Below, piece by piece: positions 1 to 8,797 of a stretch of DNA of 64,000 nt. Position 1 is the first letter of the stretch, and each line of letters opens with the position of its first letter. The notes under the pieces were generated by a model. The model did not search any database, was not told the DNA's origin, and saw only the letters and a program-made list of their open reading frames with translations. The DNA is from Thalassolituus sp006212115 (GTDB taxonomy: Bacteria; Pseudomonadota; Gammaproteobacteria; Pseudomonadales; Oceanobacteraceae). Position numbers and translations under genes: made by a program. The stretch is from the NCBI RefSeq assembly GCF_040372045.1, contig NZ_BAABWH010000008.1, one strand, 5' to 3'.

Positions 1-1
1 T

Positions 2-1762
2 GAGATCCAGACGCAGCTTGCGGCAACACTTAGTACTGACCCCAATTTCACTGGCGTTGTGCGTGGTGGTGAGACGGCGACGGGTTCTCGCGACATCAGT
101 ACTAATATTGACTTCAGTACGACCAATGCAGGTTTCCGGTTGAATGTTTCCGGAGTGGAGCAGGATATTCTGGTGAATACTGACTCGGGTGATAACGTTG
201 CTGATATTCAGGCCGCGTTAGACAGTGCCTATGGAGCAGGCGTTGTGACGGCTGCACTGGATGGCAGCGGTCTGAAGCTCAGTACAGTGGCCACCGGGCA
301 TGAAGAATTTATTGAAGTTGTCAGTGACGGTCGTGGCGCGCAATCGTCCGCGTTCGCTGACATCTCAACGGGTTATGATTTCTCAGCTCCCGGACAAAAT
401 GCCAGTTTTACTCTGACCGTGGGTGGAACGGCCATCAATGTGGATGTGACAGGGGACGGCACTTCTGGAAGTAACGACAGCCAATCGAACCTTGTTGCGA
501 TTCAGAGTGCACTGGATGAAGCCCTTGTAGCAACCGGAGAATATCAAGCTGGAGACATTACCGCTGCGGTCAACGGATCTGGACAGTTGTATTTTGAGAC
601 TAACTCGAAAGAAGGCGTTAAAACCTCTGCGACTTTTGGTGCCGCAGCCAGTATCGAAATCAGCAATTTGGGCGGAACCGCCGCGACCTCTCTGGGACTA
701 TCCGCTGAAACCAGCGCAAATGGATTTGATGGCTTCGGCATGAGCAGTGGTCGTGAGTTCGGCTACGATTTAGACCCCATGGTCTCCTACAACTACGATT
801 CGGATAGCGACCTTGGCTCTTTCTCTATTCAGATAGGTGGAGAGGGCACAAGTATTGGATTCACGGAACTGGACGCCGACGCGATTGCCTTCCTTGGACT
901 CGAGGACGTTAGCCAATACAGCCAGGACATTCCAACTGGCACCGATGTCGCCGGAAAAATTAACGGTGTAGAAGCATCTGGCACAGGGCAATTTTTGCGT
1001 GCGGTCGATGGCAATGTGAAAGCCTCGCCGGGCTTTTATATCGGTTCAGAATCCGCAGGTTTTGATACGCCAGTGGTGCTGGACGCCGACAACAGTCAGT
1101 TCACGATTGAAGTGGATGGCGTAGAGGCCGAGATTCAACTGAACTTTCCGGCCACTTACATCAGCGGCTCGGCGCTCGCATCTGCGTTACAGACGGCGAT
1201 TAACGACAATGCGACTCTGCAGTCAGAAGGCTTGTCTGTGAAAGTGGAATACACCGACGATACGTCGTCTTTTGCCTTTAACAAATTCGGTATCATCTCT
1301 AATAGCACGGGTGCCGACTCTTCTGTCGAGATCAAGGACCTACCAAACAACGCGGCCGATTTATTTGGTTTTGTTCGGGGTGTGGGAGACGGTGAGCGAG
1401 GTAAAGACGCAGACGGAGCCATTGATGATGCATCTGGCATTCGCCTGAAGATCACGGGTGGAGACATTGGTGAGCGCGGCGACATTACATACATCACCGG
1501 CTTCGGTGATCAGTTAAAGGACATCCTGCTCAACTTCCTTGATAACTCCAGTGGCACCATTACTAACAAACTGTCTGCGCTGGATCAGGACATCACCACC
1601 GTTGAGGAAGACCGCGCCGATCTCCAAGCTCGTATGGATGCTCAGGAAGCACGCCTGAAGGCGAAGTTTTTGTACAACGATTCCCTGATTCAGACGCTCA
1701 ATACGACGTTGGACTACGTTAAGCAGCAGTTTGATGCGCTGAATGGTAATAACAAAGACTAA
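2..1762 (+). CDS. fliD: FliD, flagellar hook-associated protein 2 (filament cap), 5' end outside the window
   Basis: The reading frame is open from base 2 to the TAA at 1760-1762, so the true start lies upstream of the window. FliD forms the cap at the filament tip that folds exported flagellin. The C-terminus is diagnostic: a long helix with EDRADLQARMDAQEARL and then LNTTLDYVKQQFDAL, the usual FliD tail. The central part is Ser/Thr/Gly/Asp-rich and Cys-free, as in exported axial proteins. At least 586 residues are present, which is long compared with the roughly 470 of the Pseudomonas protein, so the variable outer domains are enlarged. fliS, usually the next gene, lies about 7 kb further on, after prfB, lysS, ung and a methyltransferase gene. 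The family call is secure; the start is unknown. Confidence 0.9.
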   Translation, partial: EIQTQLAATLSTDPNFTGVVRGGETATGSRDISTNIDFSTTNAGFRLNVSGVEQDILVNTDSGDNVADIQAALDSAYGAGVVTAALDGSGLKLSTVATGHEEFIEVVSDGRGAQSSAFADISTGYDFSAPGQNASFTLTVGGTAINVDVTGDGTSGSNDSQSNLVAIQSALDEALVATGEYQAGDITAAVNGSGQLYFETNSKEGVKTSATFGAAASIEISNLGGTAATSLGLSAETSANGFDGFGMSSGREFGYDLDPMVSYNYDSDSDLGSFSIQIGGEGTSIGFTELDADAIAFLGLEDVSQYSQDIPTGTDVAGKINGVEASGTGQFLRAVDGNVKASPGFYIGSESAGFDTPVVLDADNSQFTIEVDGVEAEIQLNFPATYISGSALASALQTAINDNATLQSEGLSVKVEYTDDTSSFAFNKFGIISNSTGADSSVEIKDLPNNAADLFGFVRGVGDGERGKDADGAIDDASGIRLKITGGDIGERGDITYITGFGDQLKDILLNFLDNSSGTITNKLSALDQDITTVEEDRADLQARMDAQEARLKAKFLYNDSLIQTLNTTLDYVKQQFDALNGNNKD

Positions 1763-1796
1763 TCTTTCGGGAATAGTATGATAAGCAAACAACACT

Positions 1797-1875
1797 GTAG
1801 GAGCTCAACGCGAAGCTTGAGCGATCCCTTGAGTCTGTCGCGCATAGCCAGGCTAGCTGGCTGAAGCGCTCCTAC
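1797..1875. repeat. REP pair (BIME-like), copy 1
   Basis: A head arm starting GTAGGAG with hairpin stem GCTCAA/TTGAGC is followed by the second arm (stem AGCCAG/CTGGCT), which ends in CTCCTAC. The two outer ends are inverted copies of each other. The 5' GTAG next to a hairpin is the known hallmark of REP elements handled by RAYT transposases; no RAYT gene lies in the window. Confidence 0.85.
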
Positions 1876-1892
1876 CCATTTCAAACAACATC

Positions 1893-1954
1893 GTAGTACC
1901 TCAACGCGAAGCTTGAGCGAATTGCGAATAGCCTCCGGCTGATTCACTCCCACA
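1893..1954. repeat. Degenerate hybrid REP pair
   Basis: A decayed head arm (GTAGTACC, with CTCAA/TTGAG still pairing) is joined to a different arm. Read on the minus strand, that arm starts TGTGGGAG and folds through GTGAATCAGCC/GGCTATTCGC. The same second type recurs at 5147-5180, so at least two REP subfamilies mix here. Confidence 0.7.
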
Positions 1955-2045
1955 AAGAACCACATCGAACTGCAGTCAACCACAGGATGAAACCCCGACG
2001 TCTTTACTGTAAAATGCCGCGTCATTTTCATACGTAAGACAGCGA

Positions 2046-2061
2046 CAGGGGTATCACCTTG
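2046..2061 (+). promoter_or_regulatory. Ribosome binding site and TTG start of prfB
   Basis: AGGGG at 2046-2050 lies 8 nt before TTG at 2059-2061. This fixes the start of the zero-frame segment, whose translation MEINPIVEQIKDLQ matches the known RF2 N-terminus. Confidence 0.8.
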
Positions 2062-3154
2062 GAAATCAATCCAATCGTCGAACAGATTAAAGACCTTCAG
2101 GCACGTACTGACGTGCTTAGGGGGTATCTTTGACTACGCCAACAAAGTTGAGCGTCTCGAAGAAGTAGAACATGAACTGGCTCAAGGTGACGTCTGGGAT
2201 GATCCAGATCGTGCACAGGAGCTGGGTCGCGAGCGTTCCGCGCTCGAAGCGGTTGTGAAAACCATTGATACCCTTGATAACGGCCTTGTCGACGCCAAAG
2301 ACCTGTTGGATATGGCGGTTGAAGAAGACGATGAAGACTCCGTTGATGAAGTAAAAAGCGAACTCGATGGCCTACAGGCTGAGCTGGAAGTGCTTGAGTT
2401 CCGTCGCATGTTCTCCGGCGAAATGGACGAGAACAACTGTTACGTCGAGATTCAGGCGGGTTCAGGCGGTACCGAAGCGCAGGATTGGGCCAATATGATG
2501 CTGCGTATGTACCTCCGCTGGGTCGAAGCGCATGGCTTCAAAGGCGAGCTGATGGAAGTCTCCGAAGGTGAAGTCGCAGGCATCAAGAGTGCCACCATTC
2601 ATGTTCAGGGCGAGTACGCTTACGGCTGGCTGCGAACAGAAACCGGCGTTCACCGTCTGGTGCGTAAGAGTCCATTTGACTCTGGCAACCGCCGCCATAC
2701 CTCATTCTCTTCTGTGTTTATTTCCCCAGAAGTGGACGACAACATCGAGATCGATATCAATCCAGCGGATCTCCGTATCGACGTATACCGTGCCTCCGGT
2801 GCGGGTGGTCAGCACGTTAACCGGACTGAGTCCGCGGTACGTATTACCCACTTGCCGACGAATACCGTGACCCAGTGTCAGAACGACCGTTCGCAGCACA
2901 AGAACAAAGATCAGGCGATGAAGCAGATGAAAGCCAAGCTCTATGAGCTGGAATTGCAGAAGCGCAGCGCCGAATCTCAGGCATTGGAAGACACCAAGGC
3001 CGATATCGGCTGGGGTAGCCAGATCCGCTCGTACGTGCTGGACGACTCACGTATTAAAGATCTGCGTACTAGCGTCGAAACGCGTAATACACAGGCAGTG
3101 TTGGATGGCGATCTGGACCAGTTTATTGAAGCGAGCCTTAAGTCGGGGCTCTGA
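2059..3154 (+). CDS. prfB: Peptide chain release factor 2 (RF2), read through a programmed +1 frameshift
   Basis: RF2 ends translation at UGA and UAA codons. The gene is split over two frames. Codons 2059-2130 are frame zero and end CTT; TGA follows at 2131-2133. A +1 shift resumes at GAC 2132 and runs to TGA 3152-3154, giving 364 residues against about 365 in E. coli. The GGQ loop that drives peptidyl-tRNA hydrolysis is present (SGAGGQHVNRTESAVR), as is the SPF anticodon-recognition tripeptide (RKSPFDSG). The start is TTG with AGGGG 8 nt upstream. Annotating only the second frame would lose the first 24 residues. The gene is followed by REP elements and lysS, a gene pair also seen in E. coli. 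Confidence 0.96.
2119..2133 (+). promoter_or_regulatory. prfB programmed +1 frameshift signal
   Basis: AGGGGG (2119-2124), three bases later CTT and TGA, then C: the canonical signal. The internal Shine-Dalgarno pairs with 16S rRNA, pulls on the slippery CUU and promotes the shift when RF2 is scarce at the UGA stop. Sequence and spacing are the same as in E. coli prfB. Confidence 0.95.
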
Positions 3155-3160
3155 CCTTTT

Positions 3161-3282
3161 TCGCGCATAGCCAGGCGAGCTGGCAGAAGCGCTCCTACGG
3201 CAAAAAGAATCCTATAGGAGCGCAACGCGAAGCTTGCGCGATTATATTTGCAGAATTAGTAGTAGGGGAGCCTCTCCCCGAC
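3161..3282. repeat. REP pair plus a short single REP between prfB and lysS
   Basis: 3161-3198 is the arm with the AGCCAG-type stem ending CTCCTAC. 3214-3242 is a head arm with stem GCGCAA/TTGCGC. 3262-3282 is a shorter relative, GTAGGGGAG with GGGGAG/CTCCCC pairing. They fill the spacer between prfB and lysS. Confidence 0.8.
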
Positions 3283-3326
3283 ACCAAACAGAATTTAACA
3301 TTGATCCCTTGAATATCGGGTGCCAA

Positions 3327-4844
3327 ATGACAGATCAGAATCAAACCGCTCAGGACGAAAACAAACTTATCGCTGAGCGCCGTGCCAAACTTGAGACGCT
3401 GCGTGAAAACTGCAAAGCCAATGGCCACCCGAATGACTTCCGTCGTGAGAATCTGGCCGCTGATCTTAAGGCAGAGCACGGCGAAAAGAGCAAAGAGACA
3501 CTGGCGGAAGAGGGCCACCGTGTAGCGGTAGCAGGTCGTGTGATGCGCCGTGGCGGTCCGTTCATTGGTATTCAGGATGTCACCGGCTCTCTGCAGGTTT
3601 ATATGGCTAAGCCTCTGCAAAAAGAAAGCACTGCATGGCAGTCTCTGGATATCGGCGATATCGTGGCGGCTACCGGTACGTTGAGTTTGTCTGGTAAGGG
3701 CGAGCTGTATGTCGACGTAAGCGATCTCAGCAGCTTCCAGATCCTGACCAAGTCTCTACGTCCGCTGCCAGATAAATTCCACGGTCTGGCGGATCAGGAA
3801 CTGAAATACCGTCAGCGTTATGTCGACCTGATCATCAATGACGAGACCCGCAAGACCTTCCTGCTGCGCTCTAAAATCATTGAAGGCATCCGCTTCTATT
3901 TGTCACAGCGTGGCTTTATGGAAGTCGAAACGCCAATGCTGCAAACCATTCCAGGTGGTGCGACGGCGAAGCCGTTTGAAACTCACCATAACGCGCTGGA
4001 TATCGATATGTTCCTGCGTATCGCTCCAGAGCTGTATCTGAAGCGTTTGGTTGTCGGTGGTTTCGAGCGTGTATTCGAGATTAACCGTAACTTCCGTAAC
4101 GAAGGTCTGAGCACACGTCACAATCCAGAATTCACCATGATTGAGTTCTACCAGGCGTACGCAGATTATCGTGACATGATGGATCTGACCGAAGGCATGT
4201 TGCGTTTCGTTGCTGAAACAGTCATTGGTACCACCACGATTAAATACGGTGAGTCTGAGTACGACTTTGCGCAGCCTTTCCAACGCATGACCATGGTAGA
4301 AGCCATCCTGAAGTACAATCCGGATATGGACGCGGACGTACTAAATAACGCCGAAGCTAACCTGGAAACTCTGAAAGAGTACGCGAAGAAAGTAGGCGTT
4401 CCACAGTCTGAAAAGCAGGCAGCTTGGGGGGCGGGTAAATACATCTGCGAAATCTTTGAAGAAACCGCAGAAGAAAAACTCGATCAGCCAACTTTTATTA
4501 CCGAGTACCCGTGGGAAGTTTCACCACTGGCACGTCGCAACGACAATAACCCGTTTGTGACCGACCGTTTCGAATTCTTCGTTGGTGGCCGTGAGCTGGC
4601 AAACGGCTTCTCGGAATTGAATGACGCCGAAGATCAGGCTGCACGCTTCCGCAAACAGGTTGAAGAGAAAGACGCGGGTGACGACGAGGCAATGCACTAC
4701 GACGCCGACTACGTACAGGCGTTGGAATACGGTATGCCACCGACTGCCGGTGAAGGGATTGGTATTGACCGTCTGGTGATGCTGTTTACAGACTCACATA
4801 CTATTAAAGACGTGATTCTGTTCCCGCACATGAAGCCTCTCTGA
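3327..4844 (+). CDS. lysS: Lysyl-tRNA synthetase, class II
   Basis: It attaches lysine to tRNA-Lys in the cytoplasm. The start is ATG 3327 (MTDQNQTAQDENK), which gives 505 residues, the length of the E. coli enzyme; an in-frame extension to 3234 would be translated from REP sequence and is rejected. An N-terminal OB-fold anticodon-binding domain (about 60-170; VAGRVMRRG) precedes the class II catalytic core. Motif 2 (FRNEGLSTRHNPEFTMIEFY) and motif 3 (GIGIDRLVMLFTDS near the C-terminus) are intact. It lies downstream of prfB but is separated by REP elements, so it may have its own promoter. Confidence 0.97.
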   Translation: MTDQNQTAQDENKLIAERRAKLETLRENCKANGHPNDFRRENLAADLKAEHGEKSKETLAEEGHRVAVAGRVMRRGGPFIGIQDVTGSLQVYMAKPLQKESTAWQSLDIGDIVAATGTLSLSGKGELYVDVSDLSSFQILTKSLRPLPDKFHGLADQELKYRQRYVDLIINDETRKTFLLRSKIIEGIRFYLSQRGFMEVETPMLQTIPGGATAKPFETHHNALDIDMFLRIAPELYLKRLVVGGFERVFEINRNFRNEGLSTRHNPEFTMIEFYQAYADYRDMMDLTEGMLRFVAETVIGTTTIKYGESEYDFAQPFQRMTMVEAILKYNPDMDADVLNNAEANLETLKEYAKKVGVPQSEKQAAWGAGKYICEIFEETAEEKLDQPTFITEYPWEVSPLARRNDNNPFVTDRFEFFVGGRELANGFSELNDAEDQAARFRKQVEEKDAGDDEAMHYDADYVQALEYGMPPTAGEGIGIDRLVMLFTDSHTIKDVILFPHMKPL

Positions 4845-4860
4845 GGCTAGCTTAGGGAAA

Positions 4861-5180
4861 TCGCGCATAGCCAGGCAAGCTGGCTGAAGCGCTCCTACGA
4901 GAATATGAAATCAAATACCGTAGGAGCGCAACGCGAAGCTTGCGCGATTATTTAGCACATAGGCAGGCAGGCTGGCTGAAGCGCTCCTACAGGTTTACTA
5001 CGTATTCCTGTGTAGGAGCTCAACGCGAAGCTTGAGCGATCATTTCGCGCATATATCGCACATAGCCAGGCAAGCTGGCTGAAGCGCTCCTACGAGGTGA
5101 ATTACGTTACCGATGTAGGAGGGGATCTTATCCCCGATCATGCATTGTGGGAGCGAATCAGCCGAAGGCTATTCGCGATG
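4861..5180. repeat. REP/BIME cluster between lysS and ung
   Basis: This 366-bp spacer holds no gene and is almost wholly REP sequence. Second-type arms end in CTCCTAC at 4898, 4990 and 5093. Head arms start at 4920 (stem GCGCAA/TTGCGC) and 5012 (stem GCTCAA/TTGAGC). A GTAGGAGGGGAT hairpin lies at 5115-5139 and a GTGGGAGCGAAT hairpin with GGCTATTCGC at 5147-5180. Three stem families therefore share the same GTAGGAG/GTGGGAG head. Confidence 0.85.
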
Positions 5181-5210
5181 ATTAGCGGCCTGATTTAAGA
5201 GCATAAAACC

Positions 5211-5888
5211 ATGACCATACCCGGTGAACTCCATCCTTCTTGGCAGGCTGTATTGGGTGACCAATTTGATCAACCTTACATGCAGTCACTACGCGATTTC
5301 CTGAAAGCTGAAAAAGCCGCAGAAAAAATCATCTTCCCGCCGGGGCATCTTATTTTTAATGCCTTTAGTCACACGCCTTTTGATCAGACCCGTGTCGTGA
5401 TTATTGGTCAGGACCCGTACCACGGACCTGATCAGGCAATGGGGTTGAGTTTCTCTGTGCCGCAAGGCGTAAAAGTCCCGCCTTCTCTGGTGAATATCTT
5501 TAAAGAAATTAATCAGGATCTGGGTTTAACCATGAGTGGTAGTGGCGATCTGACCCCTTGGGCAGATCAAGGGGTGTTGTTATTAAACGCAACCCTTACG
5601 GTTGAGCAGGCAAATGCAGGTTCGCATCAGAAGAAAGGTTGGGAGACCTTTACCGATGCCGCGATTACCGCGTTAAATAATCAGCGCGAAGGGTTGGTGT
5701 TTGTTTTGTGGGGCAGTTATGCGCAAAAGAAAGGCGCATTTATTGATCGACAAAAGCATCTGGTTTTGCAGTCGCCGCATCCCTCGCCGTTGTCAGCGCA
5801 TCGTGGGTTTTTCGGTAACCGACAGTTTTCGACGATAAATAATTATCTGATTGAGCGCGGCGAGCAGCCGATTGACTGGCAGCTGTAA
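5211..5888 (+). CDS. ung: Uracil-DNA glycosylase, family 1
   Basis: It cuts uracil from DNA as the first step of base excision repair. The 225-residue protein shows the family-1 motifs: GQDPYHGPDQAMGLSFSVP (water-activating Asp at about residue 68), GVLLLNATLTV, and the leucine-loop motif HPSPLSAHRGFFG (His at about 190). It ends PIDWQL, like the E. coli protein. ATG 5211 is the first start after the REP cluster. The gene stands alone between two REP arrays with no operon partner. Confidence 0.96.
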   Translation: MTIPGELHPSWQAVLGDQFDQPYMQSLRDFLKAEKAAEKIIFPPGHLIFNAFSHTPFDQTRVVIIGQDPYHGPDQAMGLSFSVPQGVKVPPSLVNIFKEINQDLGLTMSGSGDLTPWADQGVLLLNATLTVEQANAGSHQKKGWETFTDAAITALNNQREGLVFVLWGSYAQKKGAFIDRQKHLVLQSPHPSPLSAHRGFFGNRQFSTINNYLIERGEQPIDWQL

Positions 5889-5897
5889 CGGCTTTTT

Positions 5898-5966
5898 GTA
5901 AGAGGGGGTCTTATCCCCGAAAGTGGTCAGGTTAATCAGGCTGTCGGGAAGAAGCTTCCCTCTTAC
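5898..5966. repeat. REP pair of a third subtype after ung
   Basis: GTAAGAGGGGGTC with a GGGG/CCCC hairpin (5898-5920) faces an inverted arm, GGGAAGAAGCTTCCC, that ends CTCTTAC (5942-5966). It begins 10 bp after the ung stop and may also help end the ung transcript, although no T-run follows. Confidence 0.65.
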
Positions 5967-5987
5967 AGGTTTAATACGTACTCCTGT

Positions 5988-6556
5988 GTAGGAGCTCAAC
6001 GCGAAGCTTGAGCGATCATTTCGCGCATACATCGCGCATACATCGCACATATCGCACATATCGCGCATAGCCAGACAAGCTGGCTGAAGCGCTCCTACAG
6101 ATTTAATACGTATTCCTATGTAGGAGCTCAACGCGAAGCTTGAGCGATCATTTCGCGCATATATCGCGCATAGCCAGACAAGTTGGCTGAAGCGCTCCTA
6201 CAGGTTTACTACGTATTCCTGTGTAGGAGCTCAACGCGAAGCTTGAGCGATCATTTCGCGCACATATCGCACATATCGCGCATAGCCAGACAAGCTGGCT
6301 GAAGCGCTCCTACAGGTTTACTACGTATTCCTGTGTAGGAGCTCAACGCGAAGCTTGAGCGATCATTTCGCGCATATATCGCGCATAGCCAGACAAGCTA
6401 GCTAAAGCGCTCCTACAGGTTTAATACGTACTCCTGTGTAGGAGCTCAACGCGAAACTTGAGCGATCATTTCGCGCACATATCGCACATATCGCACATAT
6501 CGCACATATCGCACATATCGCGCATAGCCAGACAAGCTGGCTGAAGCGCTCCTACG
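5988..6556. repeat. Tandem array of five BIME-like units between ung and the methyltransferase gene
   Basis: Head arms (GTAGGAGCTCAACG) start at 5988, 6120, 6223, 6335 and 6438. Each is followed by ATTTCGCGCA, a run of ATCGC(A/G)CAT copies, the AGCCAGACAAGCTGGCT hairpin arm and CTCCTAC. A linker of about 20 bp (AGGTTTACTACGTATTCC) joins the units, so the whole unit has been amplified in tandem. Unit spacing is 132, 103, 112 and 103 bp. With 5889-6595 as flanks, this region holds no gene. Confidence 0.85.
6481..6525. repeat. 9-bp microsatellite inside the BIME array
   Basis: ATCGCACAT is repeated four times exactly (6481-6516) and followed by ATCGCGCAT (6517-6525). Shorter versions of the run lie in the other units, for example around 6026-6065. 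Copy-number differences of this 9-mer account for much of the difference in unit length. Confidence 0.85.
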
Positions 6557-6595
6557 AGGTGAACCACGTTACCGGTGTAGCAGGGAAGCATCCAC

Positions 6596-8617
6596 TCACA
6601 GCGGCTTCCTAACATAAAATTGATACATGCCCGCAAACAGCGCCGGTTCAATTTGCTCTAACGTATGCCAGTCATTCAGCGTTAAGTTTTTAGGCGGCAG
6701 TCGCAATACTTTTTCAGCTAATTTCTGTGCGCCTGCTGGTGGCACAATCCCGATCCACTCCAGATTGGCGGAGTCCACTAAACGACGCACTTCCTGTAAA
6801 TCGAAAGTATGCTCCTGAGTGTGGAACAGTAAATCGCGCACTGAGCTCATGCTGTAAAAATCAGGTGACTGAATAATCGCGTCCCAGCGTCCATTTCCCT
6901 GTTGTAGAAGAGCTTCACGGACAGTGCGTATGTCCTGCTCATTGTCTGGGATGGCATATTTCAATTCTTCTCTGAGCTCATTAATCAGGGTACGAGCCCG
7001 TCGGCTGTACAGTGCAATTTTCATCACACCACCTGGTCGTAATGAATTTGTCAGAGCGCGTAACCCGGCTTCCGGATGCTCCATGTGATGCAGCACACCA
7101 GAGCTTTCGATGACGTCGAACTCTTCTCCTAGTCGATTTATTAACAGCAAATCGCCCTGAATAAAGTCGACTGGCAGCCCATAGCGTTCTGACTGATATT
7201 GAGCATACCCAAGTGATGATAGGCTGAGGTCGAGTGCGGTAACGTCCATGCGATGAAAATAGCGTTTCAGCCTGAGCGCATGACGACCGGTACCGCAGCC
7301 AGCAATTAATACTTTGATAGGACCGGATGCCGGCTGCAGGTTATTTAGCTTGCCGGGAAACAGAGCCTGTAATGAGCCGTAATAATCGTTTTTCTGATTG
7401 TAGCCAAGGCTTGTCCAGCGTGGATAAGGGTGCTCTTCGTATTGTTGTTGGACTTTATCCGAAACCGAGTCACTACTGGCTCCTAAAGAGGGAATTGCAC
7501 TGCGAAGTCGGGAGATGTACTCCGGCTGGATAAGGCAAGCCTGCATGAGCTCTCGCAAGTCTTCTGGCCACACTAGTTGACGCTCGGTCAACTGGGCACA
7601 GCAAGGTGCCTTCCGCAGCGGCTGATACATCATAGTGAGCAGCAGAATAGCGCTGAGGTCACGGGCTTCCAGCGTGGGTATCTGAAGAATGCGGTCTGCC
7701 AGCTGGTTTAACTGGGATACGAGCTGCTGCTCTTGCTGAGTAATAAACCAGACCGATTCGTTTAATTCGCATTGAGCTGCCAGAGCAATCACCAATGGCA
7801 TGTACTCTGACTTGATAGCGAGATCACGAGAGCTGGTCAAAAGCAGGCTTTGTCGCAGTGTCAGCAATAAGCGCTCAATCAACGGATCGCAGAAATGAAA
7901 ACGGCTCATGGCCTTCAGCAATAGGGGATCAGCCGCAATATTTTCTGGCTCAACCGGGCATCCGGCTTCCGTCAGATGGAGTTTGTGCGTTAGTAGTGAC
8001 GTTGTCAGACTTCTTAGTTGGCTATGGTCTACGTCATCAAATTCAAACCATCGCAGCAGTTCAGCCTCCAACTCCTGCGAATAGAAATCCGCAACAATAT
8101 AGCTCGCAGCCTCGAACAGTTTATTCCTCACTTGGGTGTCATCGGAGCGTGTTTTGATTAGCTCCCGATAAAGCTGAAAGGCTTCGAGATACTCACCCTG
8201 CAGCAGGCGGATATGAGCCAGATACAGAGGCGCTTTCGTACTCGTCCGGGAAATGCGGGTGGCATGTGCAAAGTAGTCCGCTGCGACTTCAAGCCGGCCT
8301 TCATTGAGTGCGAGATGCCCAGCACTGTACAACAGACCTGTACTTTCTGGCTTGATGGAGAGCCCGGTATCCAACCAATGATGCGCTTCTTTGAACTCGC
8401 CACGTCGCATAGCAATCCGTGCAAGCAGGTTAATGCCGGGTATGTAGTCGCTGTCCGCTTGCCACGCTTGATACGCCAGTTCGGCAGCCTGAACCAGCAT
8501 GGCGCGATTGTTCGCGCGGCTGGCTTCGTTATAGCAACGGCTTGCCTCAGTAAGCAGACTGCGGTGGTCTGTTTGACGCGCTCGATCAAGACGGGTTGTA
8601 GTTTGGACGCTGGCCAT
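6596..8617 (-). CDS. TPR-repeat protein fused to a class I SAM-dependent methyltransferase
   Basis: 673 residues. The N-terminal half (about 1-200) is helical TPR-like sequence (AELAYQAWQADSDYIPGINLLARIAMRRGEFKEAHHWLDTGL is the start of the pattern, cut here to show its type only in part: GEFKEAHHWLDTGLSIKPES). The C-terminal half has a conserved entry motif YEEHPYPRW, the SAM-binding glycine loop VLIAGCGTGRHALRL and the post-II motif SSGVLHHMEHPE, typical of class I methyltransferases. The target is unknown. TPR-methyltransferases often modify proteins or glycans. It lies next to fliS/fleQ, where flagellin-modification genes often sit, and has a near-sigma-54 element upstream, so a role in flagellar modification is possible but unproven. 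The stop is only 40 bp from the REP array. Confidence 0.85.
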   Translation of the reverse strand: MASVQTTTRLDRARQTDHRSLLTEASRCYNEASRANNRAMLVQAAELAYQAWQADSDYIPGINLLARIAMRRGEFKEAHHWLDTGLSIKPESTGLLYSAGHLALNEGRLEVAADYFAHATRISRTSTKAPLYLAHIRLLQGEYLEAFQLYRELIKTRSDDTQVRNKLFEAASYIVADFYSQELEAELLRWFEFDDVDHSQLRSLTTSLLTHKLHLTEAGCPVEPENIAADPLLLKAMSRFHFCDPLIERLLLTLRQSLLLTSSRDLAIKSEYMPLVIALAAQCELNESVWFITQQEQQLVSQLNQLADRILQIPTLEARDLSAILLLTMMYQPLRKAPCCAQLTERQLVWPEDLRELMQACLIQPEYISRLRSAIPSLGASSDSVSDKVQQQYEEHPYPRWTSLGYNQKNDYYGSLQALFPGKLNNLQPASGPIKVLIAGCGTGRHALRLKRYFHRMDVTALDLSLSSLGYAQYQSERYGLPVDFIQGDLLLINRLGEEFDVIESSGVLHHMEHPEAGLRALTNSLRPGGVMKIALYSRRARTLINELREELKYAIPDNEQDIRTVREALLQQGNGRWDAIIQSPDFYSMSSVRDLLFHTQEHTFDLQEVRRLVDSANLEWIGIVPPAGAQKLAEKVLRLPPKNLTLNDWHTLEQIEPALFAGMYQFYVRKPL

Positions 8618-8650
8618 CGGACTAACCTCTTAGCATTTACACCCCTTAAA

Positions 8651-8665
8651 TCAAATAACGTGCCA
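8651..8665 (-). promoter_or_regulatory. Near-match sigma-54 element upstream of the methyltransferase gene
   Basis: On the minus strand TGGCAC-N5-TTGA lies about 34-48 bp before the ATG at 8617. The -24 box is perfect; the -12 box has GA instead of the normally invariant GC. If functional, it would put the gene in the flagellar regulon. Confidence 0.3.
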
Positions 8666-8797
8666 TTTTATAAGTTGCTGATTTATATGGATTTTATAAT
8701 TGGTTTGCCGGTGGCAGGCGGTAGGTTGCCGCTGTTTTACGGGCAACACTTTGCCGCTTAGATTTTCGGATTGCGGTGTATTTCTACAAAAAGTTAC

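Noticed and set aside
2131..2133. prfB as a pseudogene with an in-frame stop
   Set aside because: The TGA is part of the known programmed frameshift signal and the rest of the protein is intact.
3234..3326. N-terminal extension of lysS
   Set aside because: It would be translated from REP sequence; ATG 3327 gives the normal 505 residues.
5988..6556. Regular repeats that resemble a CRISPR array
   Set aside because: Units are palindromic REP pairs joined by near-identical linkers; there are no unique spacers and no cas genes.
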